In this document: one piece after another, positions 17,110 through 25,948 of the stretch
Layout: the number at the start of each line of letters is the position of its first letter
Position numbering within the stretch: position 1 is the stretch's first letter
Notes under the pieces: generated by a model
What the model was told of the DNA's origin: nothing
Databases searched by the model: none
What the model saw: only the letters and a program-made list of their open reading frames with translations
Assembly: GCF_011927905.1 (NCBI RefSeq)
Contig: NZ_JAATJL010000001.1
Location: 2,294,001 to 2,358,000 of the forward strand
Reading direction: 5' to 3'
Length of the DNA stretch: 64,000 nucleotides
Source of the DNA: Arthrobacter pigmenti
GTDB taxonomy: Bacteria > Actinomycetota > Actinomycetes > Actinomycetales > Micrococcaceae
Program-made: the position numbers and the translations under genes

Positions 17110-18906
17110 TTACTCAGCGATCGACCACTCCCAGAAGTTCCACCAGATACCGGTCTGGTTGCCCATGTACTCGGTTCCTTCGATCTGATCGCTCAGAGCG
17201 TTGATACCAACAGACTGGAACAGGGGCAGACCGAAGCCGGTCTCAAAGAGAGCGGTGTCGACCTGGATCTGCAGCTCCTGCTGCTGGGCTTCATCGGTAG
17301 TGATGATGAGCTCGTCCATTGCTGCCTGAGCTTCTTCGTCACACCACTGAGCGTAGTTCGACGCAGATCCGCAACCGTACAGCTGAGGTACGCCGGTTAC
17401 GCCGACGCCCGTGCTGATCCATCCGAAGATGGTTGCGTCCCAACCCGATCCACCGTTGGCCAGAGCTGCACCCCACTCTGCACCGGGAAGGCCACCGTCG
17501 ACAACCCGGAAGCCGGCCTGCTCTGCACTCTCAGCGATAAGGGTGTAGGCATCTACGCGGTTCGGGTTGTCCGCATTGTACATGATGCGAACTTCGGGCG
17601 TTGCGCCGCCAAGCAACTCGGTAGCGCGCGCGATATCGACCTCAGCGTAAGCATCAGACCCATTGGTTTCGATAGCTGCGTTGTAGCCATCTGTCCCGAA
17701 GTCAAAGATGTGCGAGTTTCGCGGTGCAGCCTCAGGGTCCAATGGACGGATAGTTGCGTCGACGATTGATTCACGGGGAATGGTCAGCATGAATGCCTCA
17801 CGGACCTCAGGGTCCTCGAAGACTCCGCCCTGGAAGATGTCGATGTGGTCGAACGACAGCTCCGGGCCGCGCTGGATCTCGATGCCATCGATGGCCTCAA
17901 GCGCGGTCAACGTGTCAGCAGATGCCTGCGGCTGGATGATGTCGACTTCACCGTTTTGTAGCGCCAGCACCTGTGCATTGGCGTCCGGAATGTACCGGAT
18001 GGTGATTTCTTCAACTGCCGGGACCGGTCCCCAGTTGTAGTCCTCGTTACGTACCAGCGTCATTGACTGGTCCGGAACCATGTCCTGGACAATGTACGGT
18101 CCGGTGGACAGGTACAGGCCCTGATCAGTGGGAAGCGTAGTGGTGTCGAACGCCGTATTCCAGTAGTCCGCGACCGCCTGAAGCTCGGGGCGCTCCTCCG
18201 GGTTCTCTGGGTCACCTGCAGGAGCGGACTGGAACAGCTCGATCAGTGCGTCTCCGTCAGCCAGGCCGCCGCCCGTTGCGACAACGTGAGCGGGAGTATC
18301 GAGAATATCGAACGCTGACTCCCAGTCGGCGTAAGGCTCTGAGTACACGAGAGTGATCGAACGGCCGTCTTCACCAATCTCGGGCACATCCGTGAGACCG
18401 AGGCCCTCGGTCGAACCAGCGTAGGTAAAGTAGTCAACCCCCGTTTCGTCGCCCTCGACTTCCGGATCCGGATCAGAAAGGTCGTTGTAATGACCGGAGG
18501 TGACTGCCCAGGCAAGCATCAGATCATCGGCGTCGACTGGTTCTCCATCGGACCAGGTGACGCCCTCGTTGACCGTGTAGGTGATAGTGAGTGGATCCTC
18601 GGATACAAGCTCGTAGGTGCCGAACTCCTCCCGGGGAACAAGTTCGTACTCGTTGCTGATGTAGTTGAATCCGCTGTGGGTCAGGTAGCTGACTTTGCCG
18701 TTGATATCAACGTTGCCAGTGGCGCTGTCCGAGTTGAATGAGGTGAACGGGTTGACCTCAGCAACGGTTACGGCGCCGCCGGCCGCTTCGTTACCGCCAC
18801 CGTCGGTGCCAGTGTCGTCGCCGCCGCCGCTTTCAGCGCAGGCGCTCAGTGCAAGTGCAGCAATTGCCGCTACACCTACGGCTTTGGAAGTACGTCCGAA
18901 ACGCAT
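17110..18906 (-). CDS. oppA: Peptide-binding lipoprotein of the ABC transporter
   Basis: Extracellular solute-binding protein, family 5 type, capturing peptides for the permeases downstream. The 598-residue precursor has a signal with lipobox LSAC near residue 23, then an acidic Gly/Asp linker. Typical segments include VTWSDGEPVDADDLMLAW, the LSTGPYIVQD stretch and the C-terminal DTALFETGFGLPLFQSVG. I moved the start from the longest frame to ATG 18906 because AGGAGG lies 4 nt before it and the signal peptide starts there. Confidence 0.92.
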   Translation of the reverse strand: MRFGRTSKAVGVAAIAALALSACAESGGGDDTGTDGGGNEAAGGAVTVAEVNPFTSFNSDSATGNVDINGKVSYLTHSGFNYISNEYELVPREEFGTYELVSEDPLTITYTVNEGVTWSDGEPVDADDLMLAWAVTSGHYNDLSDPDPEVEGDETGVDYFTYAGSTEGLGLTDVPEIGEDGRSITLVYSEPYADWESAFDILDTPAHVVATGGGLADGDALIELFQSAPAGDPENPEERPELQAVADYWNTAFDTTTLPTDQGLYLSTGPYIVQDMVPDQSMTLVRNEDYNWGPVPAVEEITIRYIPDANAQVLALQNGEVDIIQPQASADTLTALEAIDGIEIQRGPELSFDHIDIFQGGVFEDPEVREAFMLTIPRESIVDATIRPLDPEAAPRNSHIFDFGTDGYNAAIETNGSDAYAEVDIARATELLGGATPEVRIMYNADNPNRVDAYTLIAESAEQAGFRVVDGGLPGAEWGAALANGGSGWDATIFGWISTGVGVTGVPQLYGCGSASNYAQWCDEEAQAAMDELIITTDEAQQQELQIQVDTALFETGFGLPLFQSVGINALSDQIEGTEYMGNQTGIWWNFWEWSIAE

Positions 18907-18966
18907 TCCGCCTCCTAGTTTCATGTTGTGGAAGATGTCCTTCATGGTTTTACAAAGGACTGACAC

Positions 18967-19307
18967 GCACTCTGATGGTCAAAGTGGCGTGCCTCACATG
19001 ATGAAAAGCCTAAGGGGTAATTGTTACTACTAGGTATCGAAAGCTAGGAGGGCCAGGTGTTGTTACCGAGATGCAACCAAAGATGCCCCTACCGACACCC
19101 GTCGGTTACCGCGCAGATGCCCTACGGTGATGTTCCTGCGCCTGGACTCTGAGGCGAATTTCTACCACGTTGCCACGGTTGGAAGCCCCAGAGGAGTCGA
19201 TCTTGCCGATTGCAAGACCATCGTCGCGGGTGAGTGACGAGCCGTCGGCGATCTCTCCTGGGCTCGGTCTCGGTGAAGCGCCGACTACTCCCTTACACCG
19301 GCTGCTG
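18967..19307. other. Intergenic region without a recognised gene
   Basis: About 340 bases upstream of oppA and of the next + strand gene. It is less GC-rich around 18990-19060. TAGGCT on the minus strand (complement at 19007-19012) is a possible oppA -10. A 131-codon minus-strand frame across 19106-19501 is judged non-coding. I see no RNA structure that I can name. Confidence 0.4.
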
Positions 19308-19313
19308 TAGAGT
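19308..19313 (+). promoter_or_regulatory. Candidate -10, leaderless
   Basis: TAGAGT lies 6 nt before ATG 19320 with no ribosome binding site between. Confidence 0.45.
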
Positions 19314-19319
19314 CCCCAC

Positions 19320-19688
19320 ATGCCAGCATCCAGGAACGCCGTCCTCACCATCGCGGCCGATGGTGTGGGTGCGGTCTCCGCAGCTCTCGGTGGCCTACTG
19401 ACCGTGGCCCCGCTGACGGGCGGGCGGTGGCTCGACTTAACTCGCACTGACGTTCGATATCGACGCGTACTTGGAATGGCAGACCTTGTCCTCGGCATCA
19501 CGACCTTGGCCGGACGGTCGTCACGTTGGCGGTGGCGTGCTGTTGCGGCACGCTCCCTGCTTCACCTTCTATTCGGGCGCGAGTACATGCGAAAAGACCG
19601 CAGGCGCAATACCGTCACGATGTTTGCACTGTTCGTCATTGACGCGGTGATTGCAATGGGACTGCGCGGGGCACGTCGTTCCATCTGA
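19320..19688 (+). CDS. Small hypothetical protein, possibly membrane associated
   Basis: A 122-residue basic protein with two weakly hydrophobic stretches (residues about 14-32 and 100-118, FALFVIDAVIAMGL). The middle part, RRVLGMADLVLGITTLAGRSSRWRWR, looks amphipathic. No family was recognised. A TAGAGT hexamer just before the ATG supports a real, leaderless gene; an overlapping minus-strand frame is less convincing. Confidence 0.5.
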   Translation: MPASRNAVLTIAADGVGAVSAALGGLLTVAPLTGGRWLDLTRTDVRYRRVLGMADLVLGITTLAGRSSRWRWRAVAARSLLHLLFGREYMRKDRRRNTVTMFALFVIDAVIAMGLRGARRSI

Positions 19689-19772
19689 GCAGACGTCCCG
19701 ACGATGGCTTACGCACCTAGCGTCTGCTGTTTCTAACCGGCGCTGATCGCAGCAACTGTTTCGGAGTTGGGG

Positions 19773-19778
19773 CACAAT
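19773..19778 (+). promoter_or_regulatory. Candidate -10 of arfB, leaderless
   Basis: CACAAT lies 6 nt before the proposed GTG start at 19785. Confidence 0.3.
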
Positions 19779-19784
19779 AATCGT

Positions 19785-20225
19785 GTGGACAACTTGCGTG
19801 TACCCGCGGGGCCCGGCGCGCCCCGCGGCCTCCGGGTACCGGCGGGGGAGCTGGTCGAGCAGTTCTCCCGAGCATCCGGCCCCGGCGGCCAGAGCGTCAA
19901 CACGGCCGACTCCCGTGTGCAACTCAGTCTCGATCTAGGCACAACATCAGCGCTCAATGAGGTCCAACGGGAACTCGCCATTTACCGGCTCTCCGAAAGG
20001 CTCTCGGGCACAGTACTTACCATCAGCGCCTCCGAGCACCGCTCCCAACGGCGCAACAGGATTGCGGCGCGGCAACGCCTTGCCGCGATCCTGCGAGAGG
20101 CAGTGGCTCCCGCTGTCATCCGGCGACCGACCCGCCCGACGATTGGCTCGCGACGTCGTCGCCTGGAAGGAAAACGGTTGCGCTCCGAGATCAAGCGCAC
20201 CCGCAGTCGCCCTGACCCCGAATGA
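19785..20225 (+). CDS. arfB: Peptidyl-tRNA hydrolase ArfB (release-factor-like ribosome rescue)
   Basis: Hydrolyses peptidyl-tRNA on ribosomes stalled without a stop codon. The 146-residue protein has the release-factor domain with SGPGGQSVNTADSRVQL; the GGQ is at residues 34-36. There is no codon-recognition domain, and a strongly basic tail (RRRRLEGKRLRSEIKRTRSR) matches the part of ArfB that enters the mRNA channel. I set the start at GTG 19785, since the upstream TTG 19767 lacks support. The 200 bases after it contain no convincing gene. Confidence 0.88.
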   Translation: MDNLRVPAGPGAPRGLRVPAGELVEQFSRASGPGGQSVNTADSRVQLSLDLGTTSALNEVQRELAIYRLSERLSGTVLTISASEHRSQRRNRIAARQRLAAILREAVAPAVIRRPTRPTIGSRRRRLEGKRLRSEIKRTRSRPDPE

Positions 20226-20428
20226 GCTGCCCGATTGGTGGAGCGCGGCGGTCAGACAGTCCACGGTTGAGCGGCTCGACACGGGTACCGGCGAATTCCT
20301 GACGGTGGCTTGCTTACCCAGATGCCAAAACGGGGACGTGGTGCCCGAGTCGCAGGTTCGGCTTCGCCATGGGTAGTCGAGCACCTCGCGCAGCCCGGAA
20401 CGAAGGCTGCAGTCCGACCGCGCAAGGA

Positions 20429-21115
20429 TCACGCAGGGAATAGCTTCCAGGTCCCTTCGGAGATGACGTCGATCTTGCCATTTTCGACACGGAGCGCAGT
20501 GTCGTCATCGATTGCGTAGACGGGGACCGGGATCCGATCTGCCCAGCGTCCGATGTTCTCGAGGGTCGTGTCGGGCATTTCAGGGTTCCCGAGGTGCGGG
20601 TACAGCGCGACGTCGACATGCCCGAGCGCTCGCTCGGCGTCCCGTCCCATATCGCTGTCCTCGGGGACGAACTCCAGATCGAACTCGGCGTCGCAGTTAT
20701 ACGGAGTGACGGCGATGCTCCCTGCACTCACCCCGACGTATACGGAGTCCTTGAGGGTCAGCAGGAGCTCCGCGAGACCTGATTCACGCATCCAATGAAC
20801 CAGATAGAGCACGTCCCCGCCGTACACGAGAAGGGCGTCAGTCTCCTGCACATCCGGCACCCAGGCCTCGTCGCGGAGGGTAGGAAGCGCTGTGAGCTCG
20901 AGGACGCCCAAGGACTTCCACCCGAGCCCTGCCAACGGACTCGACGCCGCGCCGGTGATCGCATCGCGGGCCATGCCGCTGCCGCCGGGAAAGGGATACA
21001 TGCCTGTCGCGACGATCAGCGCGCTGGCCTCGGCGATGGGCTTGCCGAGCAGGTCGACAAGCGCTTGCTCGATGCTCGGATTGCTGATCCCGCCCGATGT
21101 CAGGAGGTGCTTCAC
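20429..21115 (-). CDS. Peptidase E-like (family S51) protein
   Basis: A 228-residue protein of the class I glutamine-amidotransferase fold. The nucleophile elbow is GVSAGS with Ser130, and the YGGDVLYLVHWMRESGL segment before it is typical of S51 dipeptidases and cyanophycinase relatives. Peptidase E itself cleaves Asp-X dipeptides; the substrate here is not known. It is a single gene, and its position between arfB and ychF gives no functional hint. Confidence 0.8.
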   Translation of the reverse strand: MKHLLTSGGISNPSIEQALVDLLGKPIAEASALIVATGMYPFPGGSGMARDAITGAASSPLAGLGWKSLGVLELTALPTLRDEAWVPDVQETDALLVYGGDVLYLVHWMRESGLAELLLTLKDSVYVGVSAGSIAVTPYNCDAEFDLEFVPEDSDMGRDAERALGHVDVALYPHLGNPEMPDTTLENIGRWADRIPVPVYAIDDDTALRVENGKIDVISEGTWKLFPA

Positions 21116-21262
21116 GAGTGCTCCGATCTCTGCGGCGGCCGTGCCAGCACGTAGTAGGGAAACTTACCTGAGGACTTCGCCCGAGGAGGCTGAAAGCCGG
21201 ATTTCTCGAAATTGCCTGAGCTGGCCGAGGTCATCCCTGACAGATGTCTGACCGGAACCCAA

Positions 21263-22348
21263 CTACACGTTGAATCTGAACTCCACCACGTCCCCGTCTG
21301 ACATCACGTACTCTTTGCCCTCGATGCGGACCTTGCCACGGGACTTCGCTTCTGCCATCGACCCTGCAACAACCAGGTCGGCGAAGGAGACAACCTCAGC
21401 CTTGATGAAGCCGCGCTGGAAATCGGAATGGATCACTCCGGCCGCCTCGGGAGCGGTAGCGCCCTTCTTGATGGTCCAGGCACGAGCCTCCTTCGGACCC
21501 GCCGTGAGGTAGGTCTGAAGCCCGAGTGTGTGGAATCCAACGCGCGCCAGCTGGTCAAGGCCGGACTCTTCCTGCCCGTTCATCTCCAGCATCTCCCGCG
21601 CCTCTTCCGGGTCCAGTTCCACGAGGTCAGCTTCGAGCTTGGCGTCGAGGAAGATGCAGTCGGCGGGTTCTACCAGCGCGCGGAGTTCCTTCTGCCGCTC
21701 ATCGCTCCCGAGTACTGCGTCATCCGCATTGAATACGTAGATGAAGGGTTTCGCCGTGAGCAGGCTCAGTTCCCGAAGGTGTTCCATTTCCAGCTTGTCC
21801 TGTGCAATCGAGGAGAAAATGGTGTCACCGCGCTCAAGGACTGCCTGTGCCGCTTGCATGGCGGACAGCTGCGCGGCCTCCCGCTTCTTGATCTTGACTT
21901 CCTTCTCCACGCGCGGGATCGCTTTCTCAAGCGTCTGCAGATCCGCGAGGATGAGTTCGGTGTTGATAGTTTCCATATCCGAGACCGGATTCACTGCGCC
22001 ATCAACATGCACGACGTCGGGGTCATCGAACACCCGGACAACCTGAGCTATCGCTTCAGCTTCGCGGATGTTCGCGAGGAACTGGTTGCCAAGCCCCTCA
22101 CCCTCAGATGCACCCTTCACGATCCCGGCTATGTCCACGAAGGAGACGGTGGCAGGCAGGATGCGCTGCGAACTAAAAATCTCTGCGAGCTCACCGAGCC
22201 GCGGGTCCGGCAGGCTGACCACGCCAACATTCGGTTCGATCGTTGCAAACGGATAGTTCGCAGCGAGAACGGTGTTCCTGGTGAGCGCGTTGAAGAGGGT
22301 TGATTTGCCGACGTTGGGCAGTCCGACGATGCCGATAGTAAGAGCCAC
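21263..22348 (-). CDS. ychF: Ribosome-binding ATPase/GTPase YchF
   Basis: Obg-related P-loop NTPase that prefers ATP and associates with ribosomes. The protein is 361 residues, close to the family norm. Walker A GLPNVGKSTLFNAL is near residue 9, followed by the switch region ANYPFATIEPNVG, DIAGIVKGASEGEGLGNQFL and a C-terminal TGS-like region ending VVEFRFNV. The longest frame starts 90 codons earlier, but the family N-terminus begins at GTG 22348, with TAGACT 8 nt before it. Confidence 0.94.
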   Translation of the reverse strand: MALTIGIVGLPNVGKSTLFNALTRNTVLAANYPFATIEPNVGVVSLPDPRLGELAEIFSSQRILPATVSFVDIAGIVKGASEGEGLGNQFLANIREAEAIAQVVRVFDDPDVVHVDGAVNPVSDMETINTELILADLQTLEKAIPRVEKEVKIKKREAAQLSAMQAAQAVLERGDTIFSSIAQDKLEMEHLRELSLLTAKPFIYVFNADDAVLGSDERQKELRALVEPADCIFLDAKLEADLVELDPEEAREMLEMNGQEESGLDQLARVGFHTLGLQTYLTAGPKEARAWTIKKGATAPEAAGVIHSDFQRGFIKAEVVSFADLVVAGSMAEAKSRGKVRIEGKEYVMSDGDVVEFRFNV

Positions 22349-22356
22349 GGAAAAAT

Positions 22357-22362
22357 AGTCTA
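22357..22362 (-). promoter_or_regulatory. Candidate -10 of ychF, leaderless
   Basis: TAGACT on the minus strand lies 8 nt before GTG 22348; the earlier in-frame starts would place the promoter inside the coding region. Confidence 0.5.
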
Positions 22363-22433
22363 CCGTCGGTGCCCGTGGCCGCCGCGCCGCTACGTCAATC
22401 AAGAATGTCACCGGCACCTGCAATGGTTGATCC

Positions 22434-23687
22434 ATGGACGGATTCACGCTTCTCTCGATCATTCTCGCGGCTCTACTTGGCGTCGGCATTGGCGCAGGCG
22501 TTGCACTCGTTCTCTCACGTCGGTCTATTACCGACCTGCGCACTGAACTGGACGACGCCGGGGAAAGGCTTGGGCGGGCTGTGTCGGCCTGCGCTGCGGC
22601 TGAGGGCGAGAACCGCATCCTTCACGAGCACAACCGTCGGCTTACTGAGCAGTCGGGTGAGGAGCAGTCCGTCCTTCGTGCGCTGGCGCCTCTCGCGGAC
22701 AAGCTGGGGCAGGTCCAGGCACAGGTAGGGCAACTGGAGCGGGAACGCGCGCAGCAGTTCGGCCACTTGGCACGGCAGTTGCAGGAAGCGCAGCTCTCCG
22801 ATTCCAAGCTCTTGTCCACCACCCATTCGCTTGCGTCTGCGCTACGCAGCAGCACGGCGCGTGGTCAATGGGGTGAAGTGCAACTGCGCCGCGTGGTCGA
22901 GGCAGCGGGAATGCTTCCGCGCGTGGACTTCCATGAACAGACAACGTTCACGATCACTTCGAAGGAATCAGCCTCCACGGCACGGCCGGACATGGTCATC
23001 CAGCTTCCGGGGAACAAACAGATCGTCGTTGACTCCAAAGTGCCACTAGCGGCGTACCTGGAAGCGCAGAGTTCCATCGAGGACGGCGATGAACAACAGG
23101 TCGCTGCAGAGGAACGCCGTCGGCAGGATCTTCTCCTGCAACATGTGAAGGCCGTGCGGGCGCACGTTGACGCACTGAGTCGCAAGAAGTATTGGGAGGG
23201 CGCAGCCAACTCTCCCGATCTGGTGGTGTGCTTCATTCCTGTGGAGTCCGTATTGTCGGCGGCGCTCAACACTGACCCAGCACTGTTGGACTATGCCTTT
23301 TCGCGCAATGTGGTGCTCGCCTCCCCTGTGTCGTTGCTGGCGATCTTGAAGGGTGTCGCGTTCAGCTGGCGCCAGGATGTGCTGACGGAGAACGCCAAGG
23401 AGTTGTACGACCTGTCGCGCGAACTCTATGAGCGGCTTGGCACAATGGGTTCGCACATCACCCGGTTGGGCAGCTCTTTGAAAAGCTCCGTGGAGAAGTA
23501 CAACTCGTTCGTCGGCACCCTCGAGTCACGGGTGCTGCCGACAGCCCGACGTATCAACGCCTTCGAGCCCGCTGATGTCGACGCTCCTCTATCGACCCAG
23601 ACTGTAGAGACAACGCCAAGGCTATTGAGCGCGCCCGAACTCATCGATTCTGAGACCGGCTCGGAAGCTGAGGAACGCTCCGCTTAG
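22434..23687 (+). CDS. rmuC: DNA recombination protein RmuC
   Basis: RmuC-family protein, linked to limiting inverted-repeat recombination. The 417 residues begin with a membrane helix (LLSIILAALLGVGIGAGVALVL), continue with a long coiled coil (residues about 30-120) and the RmuC nuclease-like domain: STARGQWGEVQLRRVVEAAGM, DMVIQLPGNKQIVVDSKVPLAAY and KYWEGAANSPDLVVCFIPVES. It diverges from ychF. Confidence 0.93.
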   Translation: MDGFTLLSIILAALLGVGIGAGVALVLSRRSITDLRTELDDAGERLGRAVSACAAAEGENRILHEHNRRLTEQSGEEQSVLRALAPLADKLGQVQAQVGQLERERAQQFGHLARQLQEAQLSDSKLLSTTHSLASALRSSTARGQWGEVQLRRVVEAAGMLPRVDFHEQTTFTITSKESASTARPDMVIQLPGNKQIVVDSKVPLAAYLEAQSSIEDGDEQQVAAEERRRQDLLLQHVKAVRAHVDALSRKKYWEGAANSPDLVVCFIPVESVLSAALNTDPALLDYAFSRNVVLASPVSLLAILKGVAFSWRQDVLTENAKELYDLSRELYERLGTMGSHITRLGSSLKSSVEKYNSFVGTLESRVLPTARRINAFEPADVDAPLSTQTVETTPRLLSAPELIDSETGSEAEERSA

Positions 23688-23733
23688 CTGGACGGATCAC
23701 TCAGGCGACGGTTGCGGCACTCAAGAGTCATTA

Positions 23734-24819
23734 TCAGGAAGTGGGTCGCTGGCCGCGTCCGCCAAGCCCGCTCGATGGGTCGCCCATCGCCTTCAGCGCA
23801 GCCCTGATCTCCTTGGGCAGGGAGAAAATGATGTCTTCCTCGGCAGTGACCACTTCCTCGACATCGGCGTAGCCGTAATCTGCCAGCAATCGAAGGACGT
23901 CCTGAACCAGGTTCTCCGGCACAGAAGCTCCGGAAGTAACTCCAACTGTGGATACTCCCTCGAACCAGGACTCGTCCACCTCATTAGCGAAGTCGACACG
24001 ATAGGAGGCCTTTGTCCCGTACTCGAGCGCAACCTCAACCAGCCGAACGGAGTTGGAGGAGTTCGACGACCCCACGACAATCACCAAATCGGCATCAGGG
24101 GCAATCTTCTTGATCGCTGCCTGGCGGTTCGAAGTCGCATAGCAGATGTCATCGCTGGGCGGATCCTGGAGCGTGGGAAACCGCTCCTTGAGCAGCGCGA
24201 CGGTCTCCATGGTCTCGTCAACGCTGAGGGTGGTCTGAGAAAGCCAGATCACCCTGTCCGGATCGCGGACCGATACCTTATCCACGTCCTCCGGACCGTT
24301 GACTATCTGGATGTGCTCAGGTGCCTCACCCGAGGTTCCCTCTACTTCCTCGTGCCCCTCGTGACCAATCAAGAGGATGTCGAAGTCGTCACGCGCGAAC
24401 CGGACCGCTTCACGATGCACCTTGGTGACAAGCGGACAGGTGGCGTCAATGGTTCGGAGGTTGCGGTCTTCCGCAGCCTGCACCACAGCCGGCGATACCC
24501 CGTGCGCCGAGAACACCACAAGCGCCCCCTCCGGGACCTCGTCAGTCTCCTCGACGAAAATGGCGCCCTTCTCCTCGAGGGTGGACACCACGTGGAGATT
24601 GTGAACGATCTGCTTCCGCACATACACGGGCGGGCCGTAATGGTCGAGCGCCTTCTCCACAGCAATGACAGCGCGGTCCACTCCGGCACAATAGCCTCGG
24701 GGAGCGGCAAGCAGCACCTTGCGGGACCCGGAAACGGGCGTTGCTGCGTGCACTTCTTCCGGCGTTCGGCGCTTCCTGGGCACCATGGGCATGGGAACCG
24801 GCACTGCTGTGGTGGACAT
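23734..24819 (-). CDS. ispH: 4-hydroxy-3-methylbut-2-enyl diphosphate reductase
   Basis: Final enzyme of the MEP pathway, making IPP and DMAPP with a 4Fe-4S cluster. The three cluster cysteines are visible: [13 protein letters not shown] (Cys44), [11 protein letters not shown] (Cys128) and [11 protein letters not shown] (Cys226), together with the HGVSP and GHEGHEE segments. The 361-residue length is normal with a 30-residue actinobacterial N-terminal extension. It converges with rmuC. TAGCAT lies 6 nt before the ATG. Confidence 0.96.
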   Translation of the reverse strand: MSTTAVPVPMPMVPRKRRTPEEVHAATPVSGSRKVLLAAPRGYCAGVDRAVIAVEKALDHYGPPVYVRKQIVHNLHVVSTLEEKGAIFVEETDEVPEGALVVFSAHGVSPAVVQAAEDRNLRTIDATCPLVTKVHREAVRFARDDFDILLIGHEGHEEVEGTSGEAPEHIQIVNGPEDVDKVSVRDPDRVIWLSQTTLSVDETMETVALLKERFPTLQDPPSDDICYATSNRQAAIKKIAPDADLVIVVGSSNSSNSVRLVEVALEYGTKASYRVDFANEVDESWFEGVSTVGVTSGASVPENLVQDVLRLLADYGYADVEEVVTAEEDIIFSLPKEIRAALKAMGDPSSGLGGRGQRPTS

Positions 24820-24825
24820 ATCTCC

Positions 24826-24831
24826 ATGCTA
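24826..24831 (-). promoter_or_regulatory. Candidate -10 of ispH, leaderless
   Basis: TAGCAT on the minus strand ends 6 nt before ATG 24819. Confidence 0.5.
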
Positions 24832-24872
24832 GCGGCCTACGCTGCGCTACCCGCCCGGGAGCTACTCTCTGT

Positions 24873-24919
24873 CCGCTCAGAGCCGAGCGGTCCGGTCAGA
24901 GCCGAGCGGTCCGCTCAGA
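24873..24919. repeat. 19-bp tandem repeat over the stop of the neighbouring membrane-protein gene
   Basis: CCGCTCAGAGCCGAGCGGT at 24873 recurs with one change at 24892 and in part at 24911. Each unit contains CCGCTC and GAGCGG arms, so it can fold into short successive hairpins. It covers the last codons and stop (24896) of the minus-strand gene and may act in termination. Confidence 0.7.
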
Positions 24920-25771
24920 CGGAAGCCGCCTGCGCCGAGACCCGCTCAGAAGGCGTGCGGCAAGCCCAGCAACCGCCAGCAGCAATCCGACCGCAATAGC
25001 GGCAAGACACCAGGCCTGGAAACCGTCAGCCGCACGAACGGTCAGCGCATCCTTGAAAACGTCCGCGACCGCGTTCGCGTCAGCGGTTCGATCAACGATT
25101 TGTGGAGCAAAGCCCGCGACGAACCAGAGGAGCGCTCCACCCAGCACGACTCCCAGGCCTAGTACTGCGAGGGTGGTGCTTCGCCGTCGGGCGATCAGAA
25201 GACTCAACACCGCTCCGATCGCTGCCGCCGCCGTAAGAGCGGGCCATAGTGAAGCGGCAGTTTCGACGCGCTCCAGGAGAGCTCGATGGTTTGCCTGACC
25301 GATGTTCACCAGTGTCTGTTGAGGCGCCGGCACATCCACTCCGAATTGGTTCCCGATCTCCGTTGTTACCAGCGCAACCAACGGTGCAACGTCCAGGGTG
25401 AACGAGGAGCTCGCGTCCGCCTCCGGCGGGAGTTGCCTTGAGTCGGCGAAGGTCAACGAGTGTGAACGCGTGAGAGTCTCATCCCACGCCTGCTCGAAGC
25501 CGGGCAGTTCCGTGATCCGCTCAGCTATCCCAGCGACAATCGGCTGGACGGTTTCCGCAATACCGGATGGCAGGTCCACGCCGGCAGTCGCTTCCTCGGA
25601 GAGCGCGTCAGCCAGTGCTTGCGTGAACTCAGGGTCTTCGCTGAGAGGAGACGCCAACTGTACGAATCCCTCCTCCGAGACCACATGCGCGGCAATCCAG
25701 GCGCTCGGCAGGGCGAGAACACCGAACACCACCGTAAAGAGGACAAAAAATGCCGATCCTACTGTTCTCAT
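24896..25771 (-). CDS. Multi-helix membrane protein with an extracellular domain, function unknown
   Basis: A 291-residue protein: an N-terminal helix (GSAFFVLFTVVFGVLALPSAW), an external domain of about 135 residues with acidic helical stretches, then three hydrophobic helices and a basic C-terminal tail (GSRRRRLPSERTARL). The topology resembles a family of conserved actinobacterial membrane proteins, but I cannot name it. I prefer ATG 25771 over 25786 because the hydrophobic segment follows it directly. The tail is encoded in the 19-bp repeat. Confidence 0.7.
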   Translation of the reverse strand: MRTVGSAFFVLFTVVFGVLALPSAWIAAHVVSEEGFVQLASPLSEDPEFTQALADALSEEATAGVDLPSGIAETVQPIVAGIAERITELPGFEQAWDETLTRSHSLTFADSRQLPPEADASSSFTLDVAPLVALVTTEIGNQFGVDVPAPQQTLVNIGQANHRALLERVETAASLWPALTAAAAIGAVLSLLIARRRSTTLAVLGLGVVLGGALLWFVAGFAPQIVDRTADANAVADVFKDALTVRAADGFQAWCLAAIAVGLLLAVAGLAARLLSGSRRRRLPSERTARL

Positions 25772-25948
25772 GAGCTCCCATTCCACCAGTAGCGCGTTCT
25801 TCCGATTATGCCCGCTTCATGACTTGCGATCCGCTCTACTCCTGCACAACAACAGTCCAGGTGCCACTGTTGTCGGGAGCACCTGATAAACATTAACTAC
25901 AGACACCGCCCGCCAGGAGGGCAGGTGGTACGGGAGGACAGACAGACA

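Noticed and set aside
19106-19501. 131-codon minus-strand frame upstream of arfB
   Set aside because: Poor coding character, no ribosome site, and it overlaps a + strand gene with a better start signal.
20226-20428. Possible gene or remnant between arfB and the peptidase E-like gene
   Set aside because: Short frames only; a 26-codon frame overlapping the arfB stop shows no feature that would support it.
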